This document shows positions 7,462 to 19,236 of a stretch of 33,580 bases of DNA, in pieces (position 1 is the stretch's first letter; every line of letters begins with the position of its first letter). The stretch comes from DAOUGC01 sp034429695 (GTDB lineage Bacteria > Chloroflexota > Anaerolineae > Anaerolineales > Anaerolineaceae). The position numbers were made by a program, and so were the translations under genes. Location of the stretch: contig DAOUGC010000269.1 of assembly GCA_034429695.1 (NCBI GenBank), positions 1 through 33,580 of the forward strand. The letters are read 5' to 3'. The notes beneath the pieces were generated by a model that saw nothing but the letters and a program-made list of their open reading frames with translations, made no database searches and was not told the DNA's origin.

Positions 7462-9522
7462 CTACTCGTCCACTTCTCCGGCAATCAGGCGGGCGCGTTT
7501 CCAGGGCGGCAGATTGCTTTCTTCAGCCAGGATGCTGCGCATTTCGTAGATCTGGTCGCGCAACATGGCTGCCCGTTCAAACTCCAGCTCGCGGGCTGCG
7601 GCTCGCATTTGATTTTCCAGTTCTGAGATGATACGTTCCATCTCTCCCTTGGGCATGCTGCGCCTGCCTCCCCCTGTACGGTACTCACCGCGCTCATCGG
7701 CAATCCCAACTGATTCATGCTGCGACACACCCAACCGTTCGGTGAGGTCGTGAATGGCTTTCACAATACCAACCGGTTCGATGCCGTGCTCATCGTTATA
7801 AGCCTTTTGCTTGGCACGCCTGCGGTTGGTCTCATCAATGGCCTTGGTCATGGCATCGGTCATCTTGTCGGCATACATGATCACCCGACCGTGCACATGG
7901 CGTGCAGCGCGTCCAATGGTCTGGATCAACGCCGTCCCTGAGCGCAGGAAACCTTCCTTGTCCGCATCAAGGATCGCCACCAGGGATACTTCTGGCAGGT
8001 CAAGGCCTTCACGCAGCAGGTTGATGCCCACCACCACGTCGAAAACACCCAGACGCAGGTCCCGCAAAATACCAATGCGCTCAAGCGTATCCACTTCTGA
8101 ATGCAGATAGTGAACCTTGATGCCCAGTTCCATCAGGTACTCTGACAGGTCTTCAGCCATGCGTTTGGTGAGGGTGGTCACCAGTACGCGCTCGCTCTTC
8201 TCCACACGTATACGGATCTCGCCGATCAGGTCATCCACCTGGCCGCGGGTGGGACGCACTTCCACCTCCGGGTCCAACAGACCCGTCGGGCGGATAATCT
8301 GCTCCACCACCTGCTCGGCGTGGCGCATCTCATAATCCGCCGGAGTGGCTGAAGTGTAGATGGTATAACCCATATGCTGTTCAAACTCGTCGAATTTCAA
8401 CGGGCGGTTATCCATCGCAGACGGCAGGCGGAAGCCGTATTCCACCAGCGTCTCCTTGCGTGAGCGGTCGCCGTTGTACATGCCACGCACCTGGGGCACG
8501 GTCATGTGCGACTCATCAATGAATAACAGGTAGTCACTGGGTAGAAAGTCCATCAACGTCCACGGGGGTGAACCGGCCGGACGCTGATCGAGATGACGTG
8601 AGTAGTTCTCAATACCTGAGCAATACCCCACTTCGCGCAACATTTCCAGATCGTACAGGGTACGCTGTTCGATGCGTTGCGCCTCAAGGAAACGCTCGTT
8701 GTCCTTGAATTGCTTCAACCGTGTGGTCAACTCTTCCTCAATATCCACCACGGCTTGCTTCAAGCGATCTTCAGCAGTAATGTAATGCTTGGCGGGGAAG
8801 ATCTCCACCTGCTGTGGTTCATCAAACACTTCACCAGTCAATGGGTTGAACATCAGAATGCGCTCAATTTCATCACCAAAGAATGAGAAGCGAAATGCTT
8901 TGTGGTCTTCATAGGCAGGAAAGACTTCCAGAACATCACCGCGCACCCTGAAAACGCCCGGGCGTAATTCCATGTCATTGCGGGTGTACTGACTTTCGAT
9001 CAATTGCCTCAACAGCATGTTACGCCGGTACATCTGGCCCACTTCCAACCGGATCACCACTGCAGAATATGCCTCGGGCGACCCCAGACCGTAAATGCAA
9101 GACACAGAGGCGACGATTATGACATCCCGCCGTGACATGAGCGCCGTCGTGGCAGCCAGACGCAACCGGTCAATCTCTTCGTTTATCGCCGAATCCTTTT
9201 CAATGTAAAGGTCGCGCTGGGGAACGTAAGCTTCCGGCTGGTAGTAGTCATAATATGAAACAAAATATTCAACCGCATTCTCAGGGAAGAACTCTTTGAA
9301 TTCAGCATACAACTGCGCCGCCAGAGTCTTATTGTGCGCCATCACCAACGCGGGGCGCTGTACCCGTTGGATGACATTGGCAATGGTAAAGGTCTTGCCG
9401 GTGCCGGTCGCGCCAAGCAAAACCTGATGGCGTAATCCTTGCTGAACGCCTCTCACCAGTCCGTCAATGGCATCAGGCTGATCGCCGGTGGGCTGATAAG
9501 GCGCGTTAAGTTTAAAATCCAT
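7462..9522 (-). CDS. uvrB: UvrABC excision nuclease subunit B
   Basis: A 686-residue helicase-like damage-verification subunit of nucleotide excision repair. Visible landmarks are the Walker A motif G-A-T-G-T-G-K-T (Lys43), the beta-hairpin Y-Y-D-Y-Y-Q-P-E-A-Y-V-P (about 92-103) that clamps DNA, the D-E-S-H motif, the helicase motifs V-G-I-N-L-L-R-E-G-L-D and Q-T-I-G-R-A-A-R, and the C-terminal UVR coiled-coil that binds UvrC (about 625-665). The length is normal. The ATG is preceded by GGAGGT. Upstream on the same strand is a small exported protein with a 50-base gap, so they may share a transcript. uvrA and uvrC are not in the window. Confidence 0.99.
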   Translation of the reverse strand: MDFKLNAPYQPTGDQPDAIDGLVRGVQQGLRHQVLLGATGTGKTFTIANVIQRVQRPALVMAHNKTLAAQLYAEFKEFFPENAVEYFVSYYDYYQPEAYVPQRDLYIEKDSAINEEIDRLRLAATTALMSRRDVIIVASVSCIYGLGSPEAYSAVVIRLEVGQMYRRNMLLRQLIESQYTRNDMELRPGVFRVRGDVLEVFPAYEDHKAFRFSFFGDEIERILMFNPLTGEVFDEPQQVEIFPAKHYITAEDRLKQAVVDIEEELTTRLKQFKDNERFLEAQRIEQRTLYDLEMLREVGYCSGIENYSRHLDQRPAGSPPWTLMDFLPSDYLLFIDESHMTVPQVRGMYNGDRSRKETLVEYGFRLPSAMDNRPLKFDEFEQHMGYTIYTSATPADYEMRHAEQVVEQIIRPTGLLDPEVEVRPTRGQVDDLIGEIRIRVEKSERVLVTTLTKRMAEDLSEYLMELGIKVHYLHSEVDTLERIGILRDLRLGVFDVVVGINLLREGLDLPEVSLVAILDADKEGFLRSGTALIQTIGRAARHVHGRVIMYADKMTDAMTKAIDETNRRRAKQKAYNDEHGIEPVGIVKAIHDLTERLGVSQHESVGIADERGEYRTGGGRRSMPKGEMERIISELENQMRAAARELEFERAAMLRDQIYEMRSILAEESNLPPWKRARLIAGEVDE

Positions 9523-9572
9523 GGGACCTCCGTTGGATGGTCATTTTGGTTTACATAAAGGTACAGTCTGGA

Positions 9573-10154
9573 TCACGGCTCAGGGTTGGCCGGGAAAGTG
9601 CCTTCTGGTGCATACCAGTCAGCCGGGTCAATATCGGTCACAATGGAGCCGGAATTGACCACAATATCAATCAGGCTGTGATCCTCACATTCCACCGTCA
9701 ACCCGCACGGTACGGCTCTGGTGTACCCTCCACCCAGCGTGGTTGCCTGACCCGGGTTCTCGTTGGAATATGCCACCACCCAATAGGTTCCCGGCTCCAA
9801 ACCGGTGATTACATACACCCCCACATCGCCTGTCGTTTCGATCAACTTATAATCGCCAGTTAGCTGGCCATTATCCACCCGAAACGCCACCACCTTCATT
9901 GGCGGCAAATATTCCGAGGGATAGGACAGATCACCTGAGATGGTGCCGGGCAGCTCAATATCAGGCACTTTAAGGGTTGGGGCCTGGGTAAGCTGGGCGT
10001 TCAACGTGGACTCAAGTGCGCCCAGTGTACCCTGCATTTCCTCAACCACCTCGGTCGAATTGATATTGATTGTACCGGGCGTAATACTGCACACCACTGA
10101 CGAAAAAACCAGCAAAAACATGGTTGGCAGTAATATTTTCCAGTTTCGCTTCAT
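9573..10154 (-). CDS. Small exported protein with carboxypeptidase-regulatory-like fold, possible lipoprotein
   Basis: A 193-residue protein starting M-K-R-N-W-K and followed by a hydrophobic segment that ends in S-S-V-V-C-S. This Cys may be a lipidation site, but Val directly before the Cys is unusual for a lipobox, so a plain signal peptide is also possible. Residues about 85-180 look like a beta-sandwich of the carboxypeptidase-regulatory/SpaA type, with G-V-Y-V-I-T-G-L-E-P-G-T-Y-W-V-V-A-Y as the typical strand-turn-strand. The start at 10154 has GGAGG with 6-base spacing; the adjacent ATG at 10157 is an alternative. The frame is open up to 10187 but the ribosome site supports the shorter form. 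The role is unknown. Confidence 0.8.
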   Translation of the reverse strand: MKRNWKILLPTMFLLVFSSVVCSITPGTININSTEVVEEMQGTLGALESTLNAQLTQAPTLKVPDIELPGTISGDLSYPSEYLPPMKVVAFRVDNGQLTGDYKLIETTGDVGVYVITGLEPGTYWVVAYSNENPGQATTLGGGYTRAVPCGLTVECEDHSLIDIVVNSGSIVTDIDPADWYAPEGTFPANPEP

Positions 10155-10244
10155 CATTGCCCTCCTGGCGCGAACCGCCAAAAGCATCCTGCTGGCCCGC
10201 TCTTGCGTACCCCCCTGTGCAAGGTCGGGTTATATAGAACTGTA

Positions 10245-10253
10245 ATTCTAGCA
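10245..10253 (-). promoter_or_regulatory. Extended -10 promoter element for the small exported protein
   Basis: Reading the minus strand gives TGC-TAGAAT, an extended -10 form, about 90 bases before the start at 10154. No good -35 is visible. The same nine bases occur on the opposite strand ahead of the divergent PBP gene. Confidence 0.45.
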
Positions 10254-10351
10254 TACTTTAAACCTCAACGTGTTACAAGATGGAAACAACTAAAACAACC
10301 ATCCGCATCTATGGCCTGCGTTAGTCTTTTCTCATTTAAGGCGAAATTTTG

Positions 10352-10360
10352 TGCTAGAAT
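10352..10360 (+). promoter_or_regulatory. Extended -10 promoter element for the PBP gene
   Basis: TGC-TAGAAT lies 39 bases before the PBP start codon; transcription would start near 10367. AAGGAA at about 10383-10390 then serves as ribosome site. No clear -35 element is seen, as is common for extended -10 promoters. Confidence 0.5.
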
Positions 10361-10399
10361 GATGACACCAGGGTTAAAGAATCCAAGGAAACCGCACTT

Positions 10400-13843
<3,444 letters not shown>

Positions 13844-13873
13844 ACTGCCGGCGAACGTATTCAGTTTACAGGT

Positions 13874-16129
13874 TTATTCTTCCACGGGGACATCAAACAC
13901 GCTCATCTGCACGGCTTCCTCCCACAGCGGCGGATCCTGATCGAGCAGCGCCTCGAACAAATCGGCTGTGAGATCTTCCCGTTTGACCATGCGCGCCAGG
14001 TGGCGGAACTTGAGCACCCGCCATCCGGCGGCCATACATTCCGCCAGACGGGGGTCACGGTCCAGCTTGTAAGCCAGCAGGCGTGATCGGCTTCCGGGCA
14101 TCACCAGAATGCTGCGGCACGGCTCAACCAACTGGGGTTGCAGCACAAACCGGCTGATAATGGAAGAGGCAAACAAATGGAACTGGTACCGGGGTTGGCC
14201 ATGATCATCCACCCAGCACAACTCATCATCCGATTGCCAGTGATACCCCAGCCGGGTTCCAAGCAGCATTAATCGTTCACGCACCTGCGATAAATTGGCC
14301 TGCCGTGCAAAACCTTTTTCTGTGGCTTTGAGCTGCCATGTGTTGCCCTGTCCGCGCTGTTCACCGTAGGAAGCCAGGATGGTTTTGATCAACTCCAACG
14401 AAGGCGTCATCAACCCCTGGAACACGCCGCACAGGTGCTGGTCAATTTCTTCAAGCGTACATTCCGATTGGTGATCGAGGAAGCGCACCAGTTCCATCTC
14501 CACCCGGTCTGCAAGCGGCATTTCGGTTATTTCACCATGGTTCTCCAGCCACCACAAACCGCTTTCATGATTTTGCGCCTGGCTTTCGTATCGCCGCAAA
14601 CTCTGCTTGGCCGAGAAAATGCGGTCAATGCAACTCTGTACTGAAGACACAACCTCCCCCGACTGCATACGGGGATTGCCCAGACACCGCGTTTCGATCA
14701 AGCGTTCCAGGCTGGCTGCATGTAACAGAATATAGGAGGAAGGTTCATTTTTACGCCGCAGGAAATCAACAATGGCTTGCTGGCAATACTCCTCCATGCG
14801 TGCGTTGGTAAACGGCAGGGTTTTCTCCGAGCGTTTCCACTCAATTTGTGCCAGATTTTGCTCCACCCGGATGGACAGCCCCTTCAACTCAAAGCCGGCC
14901 ACCTCGGTTCCGATCAACACGGAAGAAAGGAAACCGGGAGCCAGTTCTGGAAGCAGCGCAATCAAGCGTAATTGACCCGATGCGGAGCGTTTTAACGGAA
15001 CCATCAGGCTTTCAATGGCATTGGCATACCACACCCAATCGTACCGCCGCCGTTCCAGCGCGCTCTTCAACCGCATTACTGATTCGCGTCCCCACAACCA
15101 GCCAGACCACAGCGCGGTCAACGTCCAGAAGGCTTGATTGGGTCGTGGAATCACCGCAATTGTGACTTGCGGATTGACAAACTTAGATTCACTCAGAAAT
15201 GAACGCAACCGGCCTGAATACAGACTGACGCCGCCCCCATCGGGCTTGTTTGGAAAATCAACAACTTCAACGGGTTCCCGCAGAATGGTCCACTGTGAAA
15301 TTGCATCCTCAAGGGCATCCCACAGGTTGCGCTCACGGAATTGATTCGGGCTGACCAGTTGGCGCGGGCGGTTCCTGCCGCTAGGATGGGGCCACAGGGT
15401 GTTGCCTTCATCACATACCGAAAGAGCCAGTGCCCGCAACATGTCTTTGCGTTCTTCCGTGGTGGACAGCCCTTCAATTTTATTGAGCAGGACAAAGATG
15501 AAATAAAGCGAGCGTGGCAGGTAATTATCCAGCGCTTCTTCTGCCCGCGCACGGGTGATGTCCTTGTCCAGGCTGATACGGCCAAGCGCCCTGGCGCGGT
15601 GCAGCGCATCCCCTCCCATGGCATCGATCCGCGCGAAATCCTCCGGTGTGGCGTCCCGCTCACCAGTGTCACCACAATGCGGGCAGGTGTAAACCCTGGC
15701 AAATGGAAATTTCTCATCCTTTCGCCACAAAAAAGCTTGCGCCTGGATCAGGTTGGAACATCCGGCACAGCGCGTGGCGTACAGATTTTTTAAATGTATT
15801 TCCAGACGCTCATCCCCCCGCTGGCATGAAGCCAGTTCAGCCAGCGCCGACTGAAACTCGCTGCGGGTATGAGCGCGGGAAATTATTCTAATGATGAACT
15901 CGTTGATGGGATTATTAACACAAAGCAGGACACGATAACCCGCTCTGGCCGCCTCCATGGTTAATAGAGGATTGGCGCCCAGAGGGTCAAGTATCCATTC
16001 GTTCGGGGCGACTTGCTGGCGCAACCACGAATCGATGATGCCTGCCGGTAACGGTGGCAAAAAACGTGCCAGAGGCAGCAATTCGACGGAGGATTGACCA
16101 GCAACGTACGGGTGGTCAAACAGTCTCAT
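13874..16129 (-). CDS. Zinc-ribbon, DNA-methylase-like protein with degenerate catalytic motif
   Basis: A 751-residue cytoplasmic protein. Residues about 44-76 (W-I-L-D-P-L-G-A-N-P-L-L-T-M-E-A-A-R-A-G then V-L-L-C-V-N-N-P-I) resemble the cofactor-binding motif of N6-adenine/N4-cytosine DNA methylases of the DUF1156/COG1743 type (usual form D-P-F-A-G-G-G and D-x-N-P). A zinc ribbon follows with Cys121-x2-Cys124 and Cys149-x2-Cys152. The place where a D/N-P-P-Y catalytic motif is expected reads V-V-D-F-P-N-K-P-D-G-G-G, and farther on is P-R-P-N-Q-A-F-W-T-L-T-A-L-W-S-G. Loss of both G-x-G and P-P-Y suggests a non-catalytic relative. The C-terminal 200 residues are unrecognised. No Shine-Dalgarno precedes the ATG, and a good -10 box lies 9 bases upstream, so the mRNA may be leaderless. 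The function is unknown. Confidence 0.85.
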   Translation of the reverse strand: MRLFDHPYVAGQSSVELLPLARFLPPLPAGIIDSWLRQQVAPNEWILDPLGANPLLTMEAARAGYRVLLCVNNPINEFIIRIISRAHTRSEFQSALAELASCQRGDERLEIHLKNLYATRCAGCSNLIQAQAFLWRKDEKFPFARVYTCPHCGDTGERDATPEDFARIDAMGGDALHRARALGRISLDKDITRARAEEALDNYLPRSLYFIFVLLNKIEGLSTTEERKDMLRALALSVCDEGNTLWPHPSGRNRPRQLVSPNQFRERNLWDALEDAISQWTILREPVEVVDFPNKPDGGGVSLYSGRLRSFLSESKFVNPQVTIAVIPRPNQAFWTLTALWSGWLWGRESVMRLKSALERRRYDWVWYANAIESLMVPLKRSASGQLRLIALLPELAPGFLSSVLIGTEVAGFELKGLSIRVEQNLAQIEWKRSEKTLPFTNARMEEYCQQAIVDFLRRKNEPSSYILLHAASLERLIETRCLGNPRMQSGEVVSSVQSCIDRIFSAKQSLRRYESQAQNHESGLWWLENHGEITEMPLADRVEMELVRFLDHQSECTLEEIDQHLCGVFQGLMTPSLELIKTILASYGEQRGQGNTWQLKATEKGFARQANLSQVRERLMLLGTRLGYHWQSDDELCWVDDHGQPRYQFHLFASSIISRFVLQPQLVEPCRSILVMPGSRSRLLAYKLDRDPRLAECMAAGWRVLKFRHLARMVKREDLTADLFEALLDQDPPLWEEAVQMSVFDVPVEE

Positions 16130-16138
16130 GCTGGTTTT

Positions 16139-16167
16139 AGTATATCCATTTCCAATAAAAAAGCCAA
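16139..16167 (-). promoter_or_regulatory. Promoter of the methylase-like gene, probably leaderless
   Basis: On the minus strand TTGGCT (16162-16167), a 17-base spacer and TATACT (16139-16144) form a good sigma-70-type promoter. Only 9 bases separate the -10 box from the ATG at 16129, so transcription would start within about 3 bases of the start codon. A TTGACA also occurs further upstream (near 16170-16180) but has no -10 at proper distance. Confidence 0.6.
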
Positions 16168-16198
16168 ATGATTGTCAAATTTTCACTTGTATGGGTAA

Positions 16199-16223
16199 CT
16201 TCCCCATCCCTTAGATGGGGGAA
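16199..16223. repeat. Hairpin-forming inverted repeat in the divergent gap
   Basis: TTCCCCATC (16200-16208) and GATGGGGGAA (16214-16223) form an 8-9 base stem with one bulged G and a 5-base loop. No T-run follows on either strand, so it is not a typical terminator. It lies between the methylase-like gene and the 199-residue gene and could be an operator or RNA hairpin. The rest of the gap (16224-16386) shows no further feature. Confidence 0.45.
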
Positions 16224-16386
16224 ATCCCGACTATCAGTCCATTTTCTGCCATGCTACAAACAAAAGCAGTCAGATGCTCGTCCATTCTGGCTTCTTTTGC
16301 TGAGTTAATCAACCAAGGCGAGATGAATGTTCACCGCCGGGTCGCTCCAGCAAGGGGGAAATCATTCCAGTAAAGAGGTGGGGATT

Positions 16387-16986
16387 ATGGCAGAAATCAA
16401 TAACGCAAGGACAGGCGCAGCCTATCTGGCAGCGCGGTTGGAAATACTCAGGAAGGAACCCGAACACGGAGTCATCAATCGCAATTGTGTTGAAATGAAT
16501 AGCGACCTTGGGCTGTTATGGATGAATCTCTCGTTGTGGGTGGGGGAACGCGAAATTTTTTCACAAAATATCATGGTTCACTGTCTGGACGTCGACCAGC
16601 TTGCGCAGGACCTGCAACGACTCAAGCAGGGTGATTGCCGTATTCGCAAGGTCACTCATTACGGGGTGGAGAACTCCATCTGCTTTGGCCTGACCAGCCC
16701 CGAATTGCTCCTTACCATCCGGCAGGCAGTGATTATGCAGGATCCCCACCTCGTGCAGCGCTATTTGAATGGTGAAAATATCACGGAAGAGCTGGAAGTC
16801 GAAGGAAATGAAATGGACCCCATCTATGAGATGTGGATCGGGGTTGACACGGGCATCGCAGCGGGGGCATCCCACGTCAAGGGTGATGGTCCCATGTTGT
16901 ATTTCCAACCCACCTATTCCCAGTTGGATCAATTCATCAAGGATTTTCACACCGAAAAAGAAGTGGCTTTACTGCTGGAAGTGTAA
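16387..16986 (+). CDS. Unrecognised 199-residue cytoplasmic protein
   Basis: A soluble protein without signal peptide or membrane segment. It seems to have two parts: residues about 30-125 (M-N-S-D-L-G-L-L-W-M-N-L-S-L-W-V followed by H-C-L-D-V-D-Q-L-A-Q-D-L-Q-R-L) alternate beta strands and an amphipathic helix, and residues about 145-199 (Y-E-M-W-I-G-V-D-T-G and Y-S-Q-L-D-Q-F-I-K-D-F) seem to repeat the strand-then-helix theme. The start was set at ATG 16387 because GAGGTGGGG lies just upstream; an in-frame ATG at 16327 is less likely. It is divergent from the methylase-like gene and ends at a strong terminator. I do not recognise the family. Confidence 0.82.
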   Translation: MAEINNARTGAAYLAARLEILRKEPEHGVINRNCVEMNSDLGLLWMNLSLWVGEREIFSQNIMVHCLDVDQLAQDLQRLKQGDCRIRKVTHYGVENSICFGLTSPELLLTIRQAVIMQDPHLVQRYLNGENITEELEVEGNEMDPIYEMWIGVDTGIAAGASHVKGDGPMLYFQPTYSQLDQFIKDFHTEKEVALLLEV

Positions 16987-16992
16987 ATAAAC

Positions 16993-17022
16993 AAATACCC
17001 GGAGTACTCCATCCGGGTATTT
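16993..17022 (+). terminator. Bidirectional terminator between convergent genes
   Basis: A perfect 11-base stem, AAATACCCGGA (16993-17003) and TCCGGGTATTT (17012-17022), with an 8-base loop. T-rich sequence follows on both strands (TTTACGTTT on plus; TTTGTTTATTT on minus). It lies 7 bases after the plus-strand stop at 16986 and 31 bases after the minus-strand stop at 17053. Confidence 0.88.
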
Positions 17023-17052
17023 ACGTTTAAACCACCTTGTGGTCCTGCAAAA

Positions 17053-19134
17053 TCAATTCCCGGGTGTATACCGGTAGAAAGCCGACCAGGCAATGTCCCC
17101 CAGATACTTCAGACGGTCTTCAAATATATAGATGTACGGCTCGCTGTAGGTGACGATGTAGTACGCCCCATACACATAATCCAATCCAATCCGATCCAGA
17201 TACTCCCCTCCACGACCGGCTTGCACAAGCTCAAAATATTCATACGAATTGATCAATCCATCAAGGTTGACAATGGTGCGGTCATCAATGAAGTAGGCAA
17301 TAATGCCCCCACCCGTTGACCCGATCAAAGAGCCTGGTTCTGTGGCTTCCTCCAACGCATGCACTCCCTCCAGATAACCCTCTTCATACCCGGGTTCAAT
17401 CTGATATGGAATGATGGTTCGAGTGAGATTGAGATTTTGCGCCACGATAAAGAGCGCCATCAGCATACCCAACCCCGCGAACACCCAGCCAGCCAACCGC
17501 ACCGGTTTCATCAGTTGGACCGCGCTTTCGATTAATGCCACCAACACAAGGGTCATCAAGAGATCCTGCGCAACCCAGTACCAGACCTTCATGCCAACGT
17601 AACCGGTCATGTAATAGGATTGTGCATGTACCAGGCTGCCCACCAATAATGGCAGAACGCCCAAGCCATTCATCATCCTGCCGAGCCGTTTGAAATTGAT
17701 CAACCCCAGCAGGGCGATCAGGCTTAATAGAACCGCAAAAAACCGGTAAGCACCTTGATAAAAGACTGCGGTAGGCCCGGTATCCTCAATGTTTCCATGG
17801 AACAAGAGGGTGGCGTCCTCTGCCAGGGGCATGGGCAAATTTGCCGGTAAAGCCCAGGCGTCCCGATCATAATGTCCCTGTGGAGAAACACCGGTTATTT
17901 CCACCAGGTTGCGCGCGGGCTTGCCATAAACGGTGTAAATGGTTCCCCACCAGCGTTTCACCTGCCCACTCACCGGCGAAGGAGTTCCAGCGAATGCCAG
18001 GTTGATGCCCAAATAAATAATCAGGACCGCAGCAAGGGGACCAAAAAAAGCCAGTCCGCGCGCCAGCCAGTGCCGCCACTGCAACGTGAACTGAAAGACC
18101 TCTGCTTCGTTTGCATCGCGCCGTTCGAGCAGGCTTGCCACCCAGCGCAGCAACCCAAAAGCGGTCAGGCTGATGGCCCATTCAACCAGTAACGCTGAGC
18201 GAGGAAACCCAATAATCATACCGCCCGCCTGCAGCCCGAGCATCACACCGGCTGCCGGAATACTTGCCACTGAGACCGCCAGCGGGATTCGCAGCCAGTT
18301 TTTCCAGCCGCGCTGGTACAGTTGGGGATTGTACAAACCAAAAATCCAACCCGAGAGCAGGCGGAAAACCACCAATGCCACTGCCAGATACAACGCCGTG
18401 GGTTCGTAAAAGAAATATTTTGAAAAACCCAGCCGGATCAGATAGGATCCATACACCGCGGCAAGGATGATTACCAGATCACCCACCAGCAAAAGCCGCA
18501 AACTTCTATTTCTGAAGATCACCAGCAGACCAAAAATACCAAGCAGGAAAATATTATCCAACCGGCTGAGCAACGCAAAGACCGCCGCTGCAGACAACCA
18601 CAATACATCCTGCAGGGTATCCTGATGGTTCTTCCTGCGTTCCTCAAAACGGGTAAACAGATAAACAAACAGGATCACCGCAAATGCGTTAATCCCGGAT
18701 TCCATTCCTGATTTTGTGGTGATGGCATGGATGCTGGTGAAGAAGCCCCAGAAGATTGCGCCAAACAAAGCCACCCATACAGAGACCACCTTTCGCAGCA
18801 GGCGGAACAGGATCACCACCGCGCCGGCGTTCAGGCCAGCCATGATCAACACCACCAACCGCAACGGCAACAGCAAATCAAAGCGGGCGAGCGCAAACAG
18901 CGGAATACACACCAACATCCACAAGGGATGATAACCATTGGTGGGGCTGAAGCCGTCAAAAGTGGAACCGTGGCCTTCGGTGATGTTCTGGGCGACTTTA
19001 AAATAATAAAATGCATCGTCGGTGGTGAACCAGTTGATCAGACTGTTGGGGGGCGCGAAGACCACATAAAGGTGTACAACCACAATAAATACCGCCAGAA
19101 TGATCTCTATCGTTCTTACCGATCTAGCCGACAT
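17053..19134 (-). CDS. GT-C fold membrane glycosyltransferase
   Basis: A 693-residue protein with about 12 membrane helices and a C-terminal extracytoplasmic domain (about 565-693). The first loop holds T-T-D-D-A-F-Y-Y-F-K-V-A-Q-N (Asp39, Asp40) and then T-N-G-Y-H-P-L-W, the acidic-pair loop found in polyprenyl-phosphate-sugar dependent transferases of the GT-C class (PMT/ArnT-like). Such enzymes move a sugar from a lipid carrier to an acceptor outside the membrane; the acceptor here is unknown. The start was set at 19134 because AGGAGA precedes it; the frame is open to 19191, but a probable promoter TATAAT (19172-19177) lies within that extension. It sits downstream of a TPR/TM protein on the same strand with a 102-base gap. 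Confidence 0.87.
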   Translation of the reverse strand: MSARSVRTIEIILAVFIVVVHLYVVFAPPNSLINWFTTDDAFYYFKVAQNITEGHGSTFDGFSPTNGYHPLWMLVCIPLFALARFDLLLPLRLVVLIMAGLNAGAVVILFRLLRKVVSVWVALFGAIFWGFFTSIHAITTKSGMESGINAFAVILFVYLFTRFEERRKNHQDTLQDVLWLSAAAVFALLSRLDNIFLLGIFGLLVIFRNRSLRLLLVGDLVIILAAVYGSYLIRLGFSKYFFYEPTALYLAVALVVFRLLSGWIFGLYNPQLYQRGWKNWLRIPLAVSVASIPAAGVMLGLQAGGMIIGFPRSALLVEWAISLTAFGLLRWVASLLERRDANEAEVFQFTLQWRHWLARGLAFFGPLAAVLIIYLGINLAFAGTPSPVSGQVKRWWGTIYTVYGKPARNLVEITGVSPQGHYDRDAWALPANLPMPLAEDATLLFHGNIEDTGPTAVFYQGAYRFFAVLLSLIALLGLINFKRLGRMMNGLGVLPLLVGSLVHAQSYYMTGYVGMKVWYWVAQDLLMTLVLVALIESAVQLMKPVRLAGWVFAGLGMLMALFIVAQNLNLTRTIIPYQIEPGYEEGYLEGVHALEEATEPGSLIGSTGGGIIAYFIDDRTIVNLDGLINSYEYFELVQAGRGGEYLDRIGLDYVYGAYYIVTYSEPYIYIFEDRLKYLGDIAWSAFYRYTPGN

Positions 19135-19171
19135 GCATCTTCTCCTGTACCGGGGGTGACCTGCGGATGGG

Positions 19172-19180
19172 ATTATAACA
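19172..19180 (-). promoter_or_regulatory. Extended -10 promoter element for the glycosyltransferase
   Basis: The minus strand reads TGT-TATAAT, a full extended -10, ending 37 bases before the ATG at 19134. The -35 region lies in an adjacent hairpin and is a poor match. Confidence 0.55.
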
Positions 19181-19184
19181 TGAG

Positions 19185-19207
19185 CGCCCACCAGGGTCTG
19201 GCGGGCG
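19185..19207 (-). repeat. GC-rich hairpin just upstream of the glycosyltransferase promoter
   Basis: CGCCCACCAG (19185-19194) pairs with CTGGCGGGCG (19198-19207) over 10 bases around a 3-base loop; the one mismatch is a G-U pair in the minus-strand transcript. It lies 30 bases after the stop of the TPR gene. No T-run follows, so it is either an imperfect terminator for that gene or an operator over the -35 position. Confidence 0.5.
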
Positions 19208-19236
19208 TAATAAATCCTGCATGGAGAGTACGATGA

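Noticed and set aside
9573..10187. Longer start at 10187 for the small exported protein
   Set aside because: The GGAGG ribosome site lies downstream of that start and directly before ATGs at 10157 and 10154, which also begin a normal signal peptide.
15193..15717. A 174-codon minus-strand frame inside the methylase-like gene
   Set aside because: It is the same strand in another frame; the 751-codon frame has zinc-ribbon motifs and fully covers it.
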